The translations under genes and the position numbers were made by a program. Positions 52,130-62,000 of a DNA stretch of 64,000 nucleotides are shown piece by piece (the stretch's first letter is position 1; each line of letters begins with the position of its first letter). The DNA is from Pedobacter steynii (GTDB lineage Bacteria > Bacteroidota > Bacteroidia > Sphingobacteriales > Sphingobacteriaceae). Location of the stretch: contig NZ_FNGY01000004.1 in assembly GCF_900103665.1 (NCBI RefSeq), forward strand, positions 434,001-498,000. The letters run 5' to 3'. The notes beneath the pieces are model-generated. The model did not search any database. It saw only the letters and a program-made list of their open reading frames with translations, and had not been told where the DNA came from.

Positions 52130-53332
52130 CTATCTTGGATCACCATAAACCTGAACTTCCGCCACCGACATAAAGGTGGTACCCTGCCAGTTTTTATTGT
52201 TCCTGATGCGGAGGTATCTTACTTTAGGTGCGCCAATTTTAAGGCTGTAACTGAATCCTGCATTTGCTGCAGCGTAGTCCTCTCCTGTCTGCACACCGTA
52301 AGCACTTCCTGATGGCTTTTTAGCCTGAAAGGTTCCCATTAGCGTCCAATTGTTAAAACTGCCATCGGCTGGTGGATTATCAGAGCCCCATATTTCAAAC
52401 TGGTTTACACCACCTCCATAATAGTAGGTTCTTCCGGCATTCAGGTATTCAGGATAATCCCAGATCATGATCCTGCTCAGGGTGGCTGGTTTCCCCAGAT
52501 CAAAGGTGACCCATTGAGGCGTCAGGATCGTCGTCTTTGTCAGCGAGATCCTTGGCCAGTCCATGATATTTCCATCCCACATATAACTCAGACTGGTAGA
52601 GGTATATTCCTGTGTCGCATCCGTAGGCAAGGTAATCGGACGATAGTCTGTTTTAGGAAGTGCCGTCTCGTACAGTGGTTTCAGCGTCGCATATAAAGTA
52701 TCACTATAGTTGAGCCAGCGGTCTCTGATCGTGATCGCAAACTTCTGTGAGACCGTATCAAAACCACGTACCGACTGATCGATATCAATCACTTTGGTAT
52801 AGATATTTTTCGCGCTGGGAACATATTTCCCCTCTTTCTGAACCAGGACTTCAATGGCAAGATCAGACTGAAAAGTATTCTTTGCCGTCAGCTTGATACC
52901 AGCAAAATCAGCGATTACTCCCAGGCTTCTATATACAGACCAGATGGCATTCTCCAGCGGTTTAACTTTAACCTCCACAGGTGTGGAAGCTACTTCACTG
53001 CGGTTTACCGAATAAAGTTTAACCGTATGTTCGTCTGTATCACCGAAACCAACAACTTCAAGTGAGCTGTTGTAAATCGACGACTTGACCTCGTATTCCT
53101 TTCCACTGCTCAGCGTGTAGACTGCTTTCACATATAAAAGGTCTTTTTCATTTGGTAAAGAATAGGTGATTTTGGCCTTTCCAGGACCATTTTCCACACT
53201 TATATTCGACACTATACCTGGTGGGGTCTGATTGTCTGTTAAAGGCAACAATTCATCTTCTTTACAACCTTGGTTAAGTATGATCAGTCCCAAGAAAAAG
53301 GAGACCAGCTTTATCATATTATTATTTCTCAT
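52130..53332 (-). CDS. Surface lipoprotein, DUF4959/DUF5126/DUF5000 type
   Basis: Likely surface glycan-binding protein accompanying SusCD. Three in-frame starts are possible (53353, overlapping the susD stop as ATGGTAA; 53332; 53317); I use 53332, about 400 residues. It has a lipoprotein signal with 'NQGC-KEDE', then a DUF4959-like Ig domain (about 35-125), a DUF5126-like domain (about 125-225), and a C-terminal DUF5000 domain of discoidin (F5/8 type C) character from about 240 ('WVTFDLGKPATLSRIMIWDY', 'KVRYLRIRNNKNWQ'). No catalytic motif is seen. The domain order is a standard SGBP architecture in Bacteroidota PULs. Confidence 0.85.
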   Translation of the reverse strand: MRNNNMIKLVSFFLGLIILNQGCKEDELLPLTDNQTPPGIVSNISVENGPGKAKITYSLPNEKDLLYVKAVYTLSSGKEYEVKSSIYNSSLEVVGFGDTDEHTVKLYSVNRSEVASTPVEVKVKPLENAIWSVYRSLGVIADFAGIKLTAKNTFQSDLAIEVLVQKEGKYVPSAKNIYTKVIDIDQSVRGFDTVSQKFAITIRDRWLNYSDTLYATLKPLYETALPKTDYRPITLPTDATQEYTSTSLSYMWDGNIMDWPRISLTKTTILTPQWVTFDLGKPATLSRIMIWDYPEYLNAGRTYYYGGGVNQFEIWGSDNPPADGSFNNWTLMGTFQAKKPSGSAYGVQTGEDYAAANAGFSYSLKIGAPKVRYLRIRNNKNWQGTTFMSVAEVQVYGDPR

Positions 53333-53346
53333 GTTCTTCAGTTTAA

Positions 53347-55308
53347 TTACCATCCTGGGTTTTGCGTAAGTTTTGGGTTAACAGTGATATCATAGGTCCT
53401 AATCGGCCACAGGTAATCTCTTGGCGCAATAAAACTCTGAGGGTAAATGGTTCTGACTTTATAATACTCCTGTTCTGTACCCTGAGATACACTCCAGCCG
53501 GTGATGTTTTGATTGAACATCTCGGTGGCCTTTTTCCATCTCAGAATATCCCAATATCGGCTCCCTTCAAATGCCAGCTCGATTAAGCGTTCCTGCTGGA
53601 TGATTTCGCGCATTCCTGCCTGATTTCCGAATTTTGTTGGATTGCTTGAATAATCTGTCCATGCTTTTTGGACATCTAACAAGCCCGCGCGCTTACGAAC
53701 CCGGTTGATATAGTCAAAAACCTCCCCATCAGGCGCAGTCAGCGTCTCATTTAAAGCTTCAGCATACATCAGGTAAAGATCTGCCAGTCTGACTTGTGGC
53801 CATGGATAGGCACGATAGGAAATATTGGAAGAAGTACTTGCCATGTTCCAGTCGACCACCTTTTTGATGAAATATCCGGTTTCATTATACCAGCCGTAAT
53901 TATTGGCACCGGCAAGCTGAACAGATTTCCCTTCTAAAACATAAGTAGCTGAATCTGAACTCGTAGGGCTATCATATTTATACCATACCCCACCATCGAA
54001 CCCAAGGTCAGCATAAAACCTCGGCTCTCTGTCGAAATTGAGACGCGCAGTGGTATAACCTTGTTTTACATGAAACCGTTCTCTTCTAATCGCAGTTCTC
54101 AGGGAATATTTATTGTTAAAATTCAGGGTTTTATCCTCGTTGATGGGCACACCATTGACGGTATAGAACTGTTCAGCAATTTTTATCGGTACACTCAATT
54201 GCTGTCTGGCAGTACCGACACCAATATTGGTGCTGATTCTCGCCATTGCATTTCTCTGCAGGCCTTCTGCGGCTAAAGAATTAGGATTCGCCCATACATG
54301 CTCAGCATTCCATCTTTCAGTAAATGCATTGCGGATGGACATTTGTCTTTTAGTGGTATCAGAAAGTTTAAATGCAGAAACCGGAAATTCATACAGTTTA
54401 AAACCTGCAGCTGTGGCTGATTCAATCGCTGCTTTCGCTGCGTCGGAGGCCAGCTTCCATTTATTGGCATCGTAACTGGTATTAAAAAGATTGATCCCAT
54501 CCTGATCTTTGAAACCGATGTAATCGCTATTCCCGTTAAACAAGGGGCTTGCCGCCATTAATAAAACCTTGGCCTTAACTGCTAAAGCAATTGGTTTTGT
54601 GATGCGCCCCAGTTCCGAGCCACGATCGCCGATGATCAGGGGTAAAGTTGTGGCAGCCGAATCTAAAAGGCTGGTGATGTAAGTCACACCTTCATCAAAA
54701 GGCGCTCTTTTAACCCTGACATCATTTTCTGCCGCACTGATGTCGATGTTGCTTTTTACCAATGGAATAGGACCATACATCCGCAACAGGTAAAAATGAT
54801 AATAGGCTTTTAAAAACTGTACTTCTGCAATCCAGCGTTCCCGTTCATCTTGCCTGAGGTCTAACACCTTAGTCGGATCCTTCACATTTGCTAAAAAGAT
54901 ATTGCAGTTGCGGATACCTGTGAATAGTCCGTAAAGATCTTGCGGGCCTCCACCTCCCCTTCGGGAACTCCAGGCGTTGGAATAAGGATCAGCTGCATTC
55001 TGCGAACCTCTCGCAATCTGCCAGGCATTGGGACCAAATTCCCGCTGGTCATAGGGGATCCAGACCTCATCACCGGCCATATATCCGATATTGTAGGTGG
55101 GATCTCCTTCTTTTGGAAGGAAAGAATAACAGGTGTACAGGTATTTCTCGGCCTCATTGCGTAAAGTAAAGGCATTGTCAATGGTCGGGATATTATCCGG
55201 TATGATGTCCAGATATTTCTTGCAGGAGGAGAAAGCCGTCAGCAATAACACGCTTATCATTAAATAGGGGCGTATTTTACTGGCTTTATTTAGGTTTAAA
55301 TTATTCAT
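53347..55308 (-). CDS. SusD/RagB outer-membrane lipoprotein (HTCS-linked PUL B)
   Basis: Glycan-binding lipoprotein of 653 residues, somewhat longer than the other SusD proteins here. The lipidated Cys is in 'FSSC-KKYLDIIPDN' near residue 29. It contains 'WIAEVQFLKAYYHFYLLRMY', 'RLADLYLMYAEALNETLTA' and 'IQQERLIELAFEGSRYWDIL', and ends in 'YLWPIRTYDITVNPKLTQNPGW'-like family sequence. It lies 5 bp behind its susC partner and 14 bp before the next lipoprotein gene, whose alternative first ATG overlaps its stop codon. Confidence 0.96.
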   Translation of the reverse strand: MNNLNLNKASKIRPYLMISVLLLTAFSSCKKYLDIIPDNIPTIDNAFTLRNEAEKYLYTCYSFLPKEGDPTYNIGYMAGDEVWIPYDQREFGPNAWQIARGSQNAADPYSNAWSSRRGGGGPQDLYGLFTGIRNCNIFLANVKDPTKVLDLRQDERERWIAEVQFLKAYYHFYLLRMYGPIPLVKSNIDISAAENDVRVKRAPFDEGVTYITSLLDSAATTLPLIIGDRGSELGRITKPIALAVKAKVLLMAASPLFNGNSDYIGFKDQDGINLFNTSYDANKWKLASDAAKAAIESATAAGFKLYEFPVSAFKLSDTTKRQMSIRNAFTERWNAEHVWANPNSLAAEGLQRNAMARISTNIGVGTARQQLSVPIKIAEQFYTVNGVPINEDKTLNFNNKYSLRTAIRRERFHVKQGYTTARLNFDREPRFYADLGFDGGVWYKYDSPTSSDSATYVLEGKSVQLAGANNYGWYNETGYFIKKVVDWNMASTSSNISYRAYPWPQVRLADLYLMYAEALNETLTAPDGEVFDYINRVRKRAGLLDVQKAWTDYSSNPTKFGNQAGMREIIQQERLIELAFEGSRYWDILRWKKATEMFNQNITGWSVSQGTEQEYYKVRTIYPQSFIAPRDYLWPIRTYDITVNPKLTQNPGW

Positions 55309-55313
55309 GATTC

Positions 55314-58300
55314 TTAAAGTTCTACGTTGATACCAATGTTATATACCACCTGGATCGGATAGCCCAAGCCCTTTCCTCCCATTTCAGGATCCCATAGTTT
55401 GAAACTACTGAGGGCAGCAAGATTTGAGGAGTTCACATACATCCGGAGACTGGATAATCCGAGTCTTTTTGCGGTCTTATCTTTTAGAGAATAGCCCAGC
55501 TCGACGGTCTTCAATCTTAAAAATGAGCCATTGCGCATCCACCATGTAGAGGTTTTGTTGTTATTGGAAACCAGGGTCTGGCTCAATCTTGGCCATAAGG
55601 AATAGATATCACGGTTCTCTTCAGACCAGTAACTTTCTTTGATCACATCTAACAGGCCGTTCTGGTTTCCGTTTCTGAAAACAAAAGGGGCGATTTTTTC
55701 GGAGTCGATAAAAAAGGAAGAGCGGGCAGATCCCTGAAAAAATGCGCTCAGGTCGAAACCTTTAAACCCAACTGTTCCGCCGAAACCATAAATGATTTCC
55801 GGTGATTCAGGAAGCCCCAGAGGAACCATATCGGCATCACTGATGACGCCATCCTGATTTACATCACGGTATTTGATGTCTCCTCCACGGTAATCTATTC
55901 CCGCTACGGCACCAAACTGTTGCGGGGAGTTCATCGCCTCCTGATCATCAGTGAAGAGACGCTCAGCAATGTAACCGAAGCGCTGTGTAGAAGGGCGTCC
56001 TACGTGATATCTGTAGGCTTCCTTATCCGAAAATGCCGGTTCATCATAGACTAATATTTTGTTTTTTGCATAAGTGAAGTTACCTCTGCCCTGAATGTAC
56101 ATCCCATCGCCAAAACTCTTATTATAGTTCACTGAGATATCGGCACCCTCGCTCTGCATTTTGTTCGTGTTTGCCCTTACCGGAGCCTGAAGGCCCATAC
56201 TTGAAGGTAAAAAGGTACGCTCGGTCAGGATGTTCGACCTGGTATTCCTGTAGATTTCAAGAGTGACATCCAATGCGTTTTTTATGTTAAAATCAAGTGC
56301 GAAGTTGATCTGTTTGGACCGCTCCCAGGTGATCAGGTTATTGGCATATCTGGATAGTGAAATTCCATTTCTATAGCCTTCTAAAAGCTCGCCAAAACGC
56401 GCGCCATAGGTGCCATCGTTCATGTTCACTTCAGACAGGTAAAAAAAACGGTCTTCCGTCTTTCCGATCTGGTCGTTCCCCACCAATCCGTAGGTTGCCC
56501 TTAGCTTCATACTCGGCATGAATGATTTCAGCGGCTCAAAAAACTTTTCATTGGAAATCACGTAACCCAGACCGAAGGAAGGGAAAAAGCCATATCTGTT
56601 GTTATCGGCAAAGCGTTCAGAACCGTTGTAACCGAAGCTAAACTCCGCCAGGTACCGGTTATCGTAACCATAAGTGGCTCTGCCGGAAACCCCGAGGTTC
56701 CTGGAAGGCAAGGAACGTTGTAAGGAACCTGCATTTCCCGAAAGGTAATTCCTCATGGTAGAGATCACCATCCCTGTAACCGCATGTTTTTCATTGAATG
56801 TCCGGTTGTAATTCAGCGCTGTTTCCACGTAAAAAGTGGAGTTGAGGTCTTTATCGCCTTCGCCATAGCTTAAATATTCTGTACCTACCGGGACTAATGA
56901 TCCAATCCCTCCATCGTTAAGCGGAGATAAAGTGAGCTGTCCGTCGGGCTGAACGTTCGCGGAATAATAGAAAGGGCTGTATTGTCTGCTGACATTAAAA
57001 AATGAATACCTGCGTGCATAGGCCATCATTCTGGCACTCAGTCCGTTGGTAAAGAAGTTTAAATCCTGTTTCAGTTCCAGTTGCGTCTGGAGCGTGGAAG
57101 CATTTCTGTCTTCATAACCCTTTACCATTTCTGCATAAGGGTTAATATAGGTTCCATCCCCAATGGTTCTGGCATTCCCAAACAAAGGGTGTTTGGTAAA
57201 TGGAGAATAACTGGCTGGATATACTGCAGGAAACATTACAGGATTTGAGCCGATGGCCTGAGTGAAGATCTTCTCTCCCCCGTTGATGCGGTTACCGTTC
57301 TCGTCTCTGCCACCAACCGGGCCGCGATAGTCATCAAACTGGCCGTATACCCTGATGATCGCTTCTGTAGTCGCAGTGATGTTTAAGTTGACATTGGACC
57401 TGATCGAGTAATTTTTCATCTTGATGTTGCTGTTGAAATTGTTCAGCTTATCAACTTTCAAAACTCCATTGTCTACATTATAAGTACCGGCAACATAGTA
57501 GCGTGCCTTTGCACTTCCTCCTGTTGCACTGATGTTGTACCGGTTGTTTATCGTCCTGTCTTTAATCAACAGGTCGATCCAGTTATTATTTGGATACAGC
57601 AATTCATTTTCACCGGCTGCAGTAGCATCAATTTTAGTCTGCAGATATGGAAGTATGGCCAATGGGTTCCTGGTTAAGGAGGCCTCATTTGCCATTTTCA
57701 TATAAGAAATATTGTCTGCAAAGCGGAAGTTCCGTGCATTACCCGATAATGAGGTTTCAGTTCTGAAGCTGAATTTCGTTTTTCCATCGACTCCTGATTT
57801 GGTGATGATGATGATCACCCCATTGGCACCACGGGCACCATAAACCGCAGAAGCAGTTGCATCCTTTAAAACATTGAATGAAGCAATGTCGTCGGGCTGT
57901 AAACGTGCCATATCGTTGTTACTCGATTCAATCCCATCAATCAGGATTAAAGGATCCTGCTTTCCTGCACCGAAACTTCCCAGTCCGCGGATAAAGAAAT
58001 TGGCATTATCGCCCCCCGGTTCGCCACTACGCTGGTAAGCCACCATACCTGCTACCCTACCTGCAAGCATGGTGGTCAGGTTACTGGTTGGCCCCTTTAG
58101 TTCTTTCGGGTTAATGGAAATGATGGAACTGATGACACTCGTTTTCTTTTGCGTTCCAAATCCGACCACAGTGACTTCTTCTAAGGCACTCGCATCCGGT
58201 AACAAGGTGACTGAAATCGTGTAAACACCTTCCGAATTGGGTTTATAATCCGAAACAGCGACTGTTTTTGGTTTATAACCCACAAAAGAAAATATTAATT

Positions 58301-58517
58301 TTGAGGTTTTAGGGACCTTTATGGTATACTGGCCGGACTGATTTGTAGATACTCCGTTTTTTGAATCTGTATGCCTTACTGTTGCTGAAGGAATACCACC
58401 GATACTGTCTCTTACGAAGCCTTTTACGGTTACTTCCGTTTGTGCAGATGCGGCAAAAGTAAAGGCCATAAGGAAACAGCAAAGACACCAGCTGTATTTA
58501 AGTAGCGTTTTATTCAT
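55314..58517 (-). CDS. SusC/RagA TonB-dependent receptor (HTCS-linked PUL B)
   Basis: Outer-membrane importer of 1067 residues and first gene of PUL B. It has a signal peptide (about 1-25, 'FTFAASAQ'), a carboxypeptidase-D-like domain (about 30-115), a plug ('EVTVVGFGTQKKTSVISSII', 'LKDATASAVYGARGANGVII') and the barrel, with no STN domain. A TAnnTTTG promoter (58887-58894) preceded by the HTCS operator (58917-58948) lies far upstream, implying a 5' leader of about 360 nt, much longer than those of the other susC genes in this window. Confidence 0.95.
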   Translation of the reverse strand: MNKTLLKYSWCLCCFLMAFTFAASAQTEVTVKGFVRDSIGGIPSATVRHTDSKNGVSTNQSGQYTIKVPKTSKLIFSFVGYKPKTVAVSDYKPNSEGVYTISVTLLPDASALEEVTVVGFGTQKKTSVISSIISINPKELKGPTSNLTTMLAGRVAGMVAYQRSGEPGGDNANFFIRGLGSFGAGKQDPLILIDGIESSNNDMARLQPDDIASFNVLKDATASAVYGARGANGVIIIITKSGVDGKTKFSFRTETSLSGNARNFRFADNISYMKMANEASLTRNPLAILPYLQTKIDATAAGENELLYPNNNWIDLLIKDRTINNRYNISATGGSAKARYYVAGTYNVDNGVLKVDKLNNFNSNIKMKNYSIRSNVNLNITATTEAIIRVYGQFDDYRGPVGGRDENGNRINGGEKIFTQAIGSNPVMFPAVYPASYSPFTKHPLFGNARTIGDGTYINPYAEMVKGYEDRNASTLQTQLELKQDLNFFTNGLSARMMAYARRYSFFNVSRQYSPFYYSANVQPDGQLTLSPLNDGGIGSLVPVGTEYLSYGEGDKDLNSTFYVETALNYNRTFNEKHAVTGMVISTMRNYLSGNAGSLQRSLPSRNLGVSGRATYGYDNRYLAEFSFGYNGSERFADNNRYGFFPSFGLGYVISNEKFFEPLKSFMPSMKLRATYGLVGNDQIGKTEDRFFYLSEVNMNDGTYGARFGELLEGYRNGISLSRYANNLITWERSKQINFALDFNIKNALDVTLEIYRNTRSNILTERTFLPSSMGLQAPVRANTNKMQSEGADISVNYNKSFGDGMYIQGRGNFTYAKNKILVYDEPAFSDKEAYRYHVGRPSTQRFGYIAERLFTDDQEAMNSPQQFGAVAGIDYRGGDIKYRDVNQDGVISDADMVPLGLPESPEIIYGFGGTVGFKGFDLSAFFQGSARSSFFIDSEKIAPFVFRNGNQNGLLDVIKESYWSEENRDIYSLWPRLSQTLVSNNNKTSTWWMRNGSFLRLKTVELGYSLKDKTAKRLGLSSLRMYVNSSNLAALSSFKLWDPEMGGKGLGYPIQVVYNIGINVEL

Positions 58518-58880
58518 GTTTGCTTTGTTTGATTTGGTGAGTTAATTTTCTGTTTGCATCCTGCAAAATTCTGAGCCTGGAACAGGGCTTTTCTAATTTG
58601 GAAGCATTTGGACTTCCATCGGTTCGTTTCATACTGGTTTGGTTGGTTTGTTAATTATTTATTTTGGTTTAGGTATTGCGTATCAGAGGCGGGTATCCCC
58701 AAAAAAGGAGACCAGGCAGGGCTCATATTAAACGTCAATATAACAGTTATTAAATCCGGCAAAAAAATATCGCCTGTAGCCTGCTGTATTTTAGTTTATA
58801 TCATTAGAAAAACGGGTAAGTAATGAACAGGAAAGCCTGAGGGGTTTGTGGTGAGGGTATTCATGGTTTTATAGTTTGGT
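58518..58880 (-). promoter_or_regulatory. Long 5' leader of susC (PUL B)
   Basis: Stretch between the predicted transcription start and the susC ATG. It contains three tiny minus-strand reading frames: 58796-58864 (22 codons), a 23-codon frame beginning MSPAWSPFLGIP, and a 37-codon frame beginning MNRWKSKC whose TGA overlaps the susC ATG. None resembles a known leader peptide. A plus-strand frame at 58608-58823 has no supporting features. I see no convincing riboswitch. Confidence 0.4.
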
Positions 58881-58886
58881 TGTATA

Positions 58887-58894
58887 CAAATCTA
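58887..58894 (-). promoter_or_regulatory. -7 promoter element of susC (PUL B)
   Basis: The minus strand reads TAGATTTG, an exact TAnnTTTG match. A TTTATG -33-like element starts 19 bp upstream of it, and the HTCS operator at 58917-58948 directly abuts that region, a good position for an activator. Confidence 0.6.
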
Positions 58895-58916
58895 ACTACG
58901 GCAGCAGCATAAATAT

Positions 58917-58948
58917 GGGGGGTATAATGGTAAAATGTAAGGGGTGAA
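58917..58948. promoter_or_regulatory. Candidate HTCS operator upstream of susC (PUL B)
   Basis: GGGGGGTATAATG followed by GGGGTGAA with the last four G of the first run 22 bp from the second run. It matches the site at 44310-44341 at 24 of 32 positions. It lies between the divergent susC (minus) and HTCS 2 (plus) genes, 85 bp upstream of the HTCS ATG, so it could control both. Confidence 0.6.
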
Positions 58949-58980
58949 CTCGTTTTTAAGGCTCATTTCAGGCAAAATTG

Positions 58981-59026
58981 ATTAACTTGTGTCAGTTAAT
59001 TCTAACCAAATCAGGGGGTACTAAAC
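58981..59026. promoter_or_regulatory. Inverted repeat and half-site near the HTCS 2 start
   Basis: ATTAAC (58981-58986) and GTTAAT (58995-59000) form an inverted repeat, and GGGGGTACTAAAC (59014-59026) resembles one operator half-site 7 bp before the HTCS 2 ATG. These could be autoregulatory; evidence is weak. I found no clear TAnnTTTG element here. Confidence 0.3.
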
Positions 59027-59032
59027 ATTTTC

Positions 59033-62000
59033 ATGAAGGGATATTTTTGTCTTGTTCTCATTCTTTTGAGCAGTCTCTATTCGAGCGCCGTTAATCATCC
59101 GTATTTATATTATCTGGGAATTGAAAATGGCTTGTCAAACAATGCCGTCACCAGTATCTATCAGGACAAATATGGCTTCCTATGGTTCGGAACTTATGAG
59201 GGATTAAACCGATATGATGGTTACAAATTTCAGGTATTCAGGAATAAGCTGAATGATCAAACTTCCTTAATTGACAACCGCATTGTATGCATCCAGGAAG
59301 ATACCCATCACAACCTCATCATAGGCACAAAAAAAGGGGCTAACTTATACCATGTGGCCAGCGGTAAGTTCAGCATGATCAGGTTTCGGCATCAAAAAGG
59401 TTTCCGGGACATCTCTTATGCGGTCAATGGATTGGTCAGGGACGAACAGGATCAGGTTTACATCGCAACCGATGGACAAGGCCTGCTGGAGTATGGAAAG
59501 GATAAAGATATCGCCCTGCAAATTCCCTATAAAAACGGCAAATATCAAAGTAATTCCTATCATGTAAAATCTATAAAAATAGACCAGCATAAAAACATTT
59601 GGCTTTATATTCAGGAATATGGTCTGTGTTTGTATCGTCCGAAAACAAAACAAATTACCCCTGTACAGGATTTTGCGATAGATGTTCAATGTATGGCCCC
59701 CGATGGTCTGGGCAATATCTGGATTGGAAATGAGTCCGGTCTTTATAAATATCAGATTGGATCAAAAACATTGCTGCCCTATAACCATAAGAACGGGATT
59801 GAACTAAACAACACGGTACTTGACTTGTCTGTAGATAAGGAACATAAATTATGGATCAGCACCGATGGAGGCGGGATCATCAGCTATGACATTCAGAAAG
59901 AAAAATCAGCTCATCTAAAATCCGGGAAGGAACCGGGAATGTTAACCAGCAGTGCGGTTAACACTGTTTTTGAGGATAAAGACCAAAGGTTATGGATTGG
60001 TACCTTAAGGGGTGGGATCAATATCATAGATAAACATAAAACCAGGTTTAAGACCATCAATTCCACCCCTTTTAAAGCCAGCGGACTGATCAGCAACTTC
60101 ATTCTGTCCTTTTGTGAAGATCCTCAAGGTAATGTATGGGTAGGTACAGACGGAGAAGGTTTAAGTTACTGGGATCGACAGAACAATCAATTTACCAGCT
60201 ATGTCCACAAGCCTTCTGATCCGAATTCCTTAAGCAATAACAACGTTGCCGGTATTGTGAGAGATGAAAAAAGCAACCTATGGATGGCCACTTATGGTGG
60301 AGGAGTGAACCGGTTCAATCCGGCTACGGGTAATTTCCAATACTATCCCTGCTTCAATACTGAAACCGGGATTATGGATAAAAATGCCTGGAGCATTTAC
60401 GAGGATAAATCTAAGCACATCTGGGTTGGGACCTGCTCTGATGGCGGAACCTACCAGCTCAATACGGCGACAAATAAATTTGAGCTATTTGATGCACAAC
60501 TTAAAAATGTGATCTCCATTAATGAGGACCGGCAAGGCGTATTGTGGATGGGTACCTTCTCCTCCCTGATCCGGGTAGACCTTAAAAACAGAAAGCATAG
60601 GACGTACCCCATGAATACGGCAGTAAGGGTGATTTATGAGGACAAAAAAGGTCATTTCTGGATAGGCACTGAAGGTGGCGGTTTGCTGTTATTTGACCGC
60701 AAGACCGGCGTCTATAAAACCTGGTCTCAAAAAGACGGATTAAGTGGCAATGCCGTGTTGAACATCCTGGAAGATGATACCGGCAGCCTTTGGATCTCCA
60801 CCTTTAGCGGATTAAGCCGTTTTACCCCTTCGAACGGGCAGTTTAAAAATTTCCATGAAATGGATGGGCTGCAAAGCAATCAGTTTAATTACAATGCAGC
60901 GCTGAAACTCAAATCCGGAGAGTTCTTATTTGGTGGCATTAAAGGTTTCAACCTCTTTCGGCCGGAGCAAATCAAGCCGCATTCGATTGAACCCAGACTA
61001 CTCATTACTAATCTTGGAACCAACAACATCCCCTATGAGCAGGACGACAGCTTTGAAGATAAAAAAAGCGTATTCGAGGTAGAGAAAATCACCCTGCCCT
61101 ACGATAAGGCCGTACTTTCTGTCGGCTTCGCTGCCCTGGAGTACTCCTCCCCTAACAAAATTTCCTATGCCTATTACCTGGAAGGCTGGGACAATACCTG
61201 GAACGATCCCGGGATCAACAGAACTGTCAATTACTCTAAATTACCGGAAGGCAGTTACCGGTTGAGGATTAAGTCGACCAATGCGGAAGGCAAATGGCTC
61301 CAAAATGAACGGATATTGCTCATCGAAGTGATGCCACCATGGTGGAGGTCTTACTGGGCTTATTTCTTATATGCGATTGGCTTTGCCGGCTCCATCTATA
61401 TTTATCTGAATTATCAGAAAAGACAAACCGCTTTGCGGTACCAGGTAGAACTCGCCCATTTGAAAGTAGCCCAGGAACAAGAGCTTAATGAAAAAAAACT
61501 GGGATTTTTCACCAACGTATCCCATGAGTTCCGGACGCCCCTCACCCTGATCATCAATCCGCTGAAGGACATTCTGAATCACCATACTCAGGTAGACGCC
61601 AAGGAGTTAACCGTTGTTTACAGAAACGCAAGAAGGTTATTGAGTTTGGTGGATCAGTTGTTGCTTTTCAGGAAGTCCGACGCAGAAAATCTGAAGATCA
61701 CAAAAACCGATCTGGTTGTTTTTTGCAAAGAGGTTTATTTTTGCTTCAGTCAGCAGGCCAAATCAAGGAATATACAGTTTAGTTTTTCCAGCAGCGCAGC
61801 ACATATTGACCTGTATATGGACCGGGAGAAAATTGAGATTTCTTTGTTTAACCTGATTTCCAATGCCTTTAAATTCAGTCCTGATGGCGGTAAGATTGAA
61901 ATGTCCATCAAAGAGGCAGAAGATGAAGTCGCCATTCACATTACTGACACAGGAACTGGTATCTCCGCGGAGGTTGGAAACAAGTTATTTGCCAGGTTCT

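Noticed and set aside
58608..58823. Plus-strand frame of 71 codons in the susC/HTCS intergenic region
   Set aside because: It has no recognisable domain or promoter and lies antisense to the probable susC leader.
58838..58855. GGGGT-containing repeat in the PUL B susC leader as an extra operator half-site
   Set aside because: The spacing (about 14 bp) does not match the 22-bp period and it lies downstream of the predicted transcription start.
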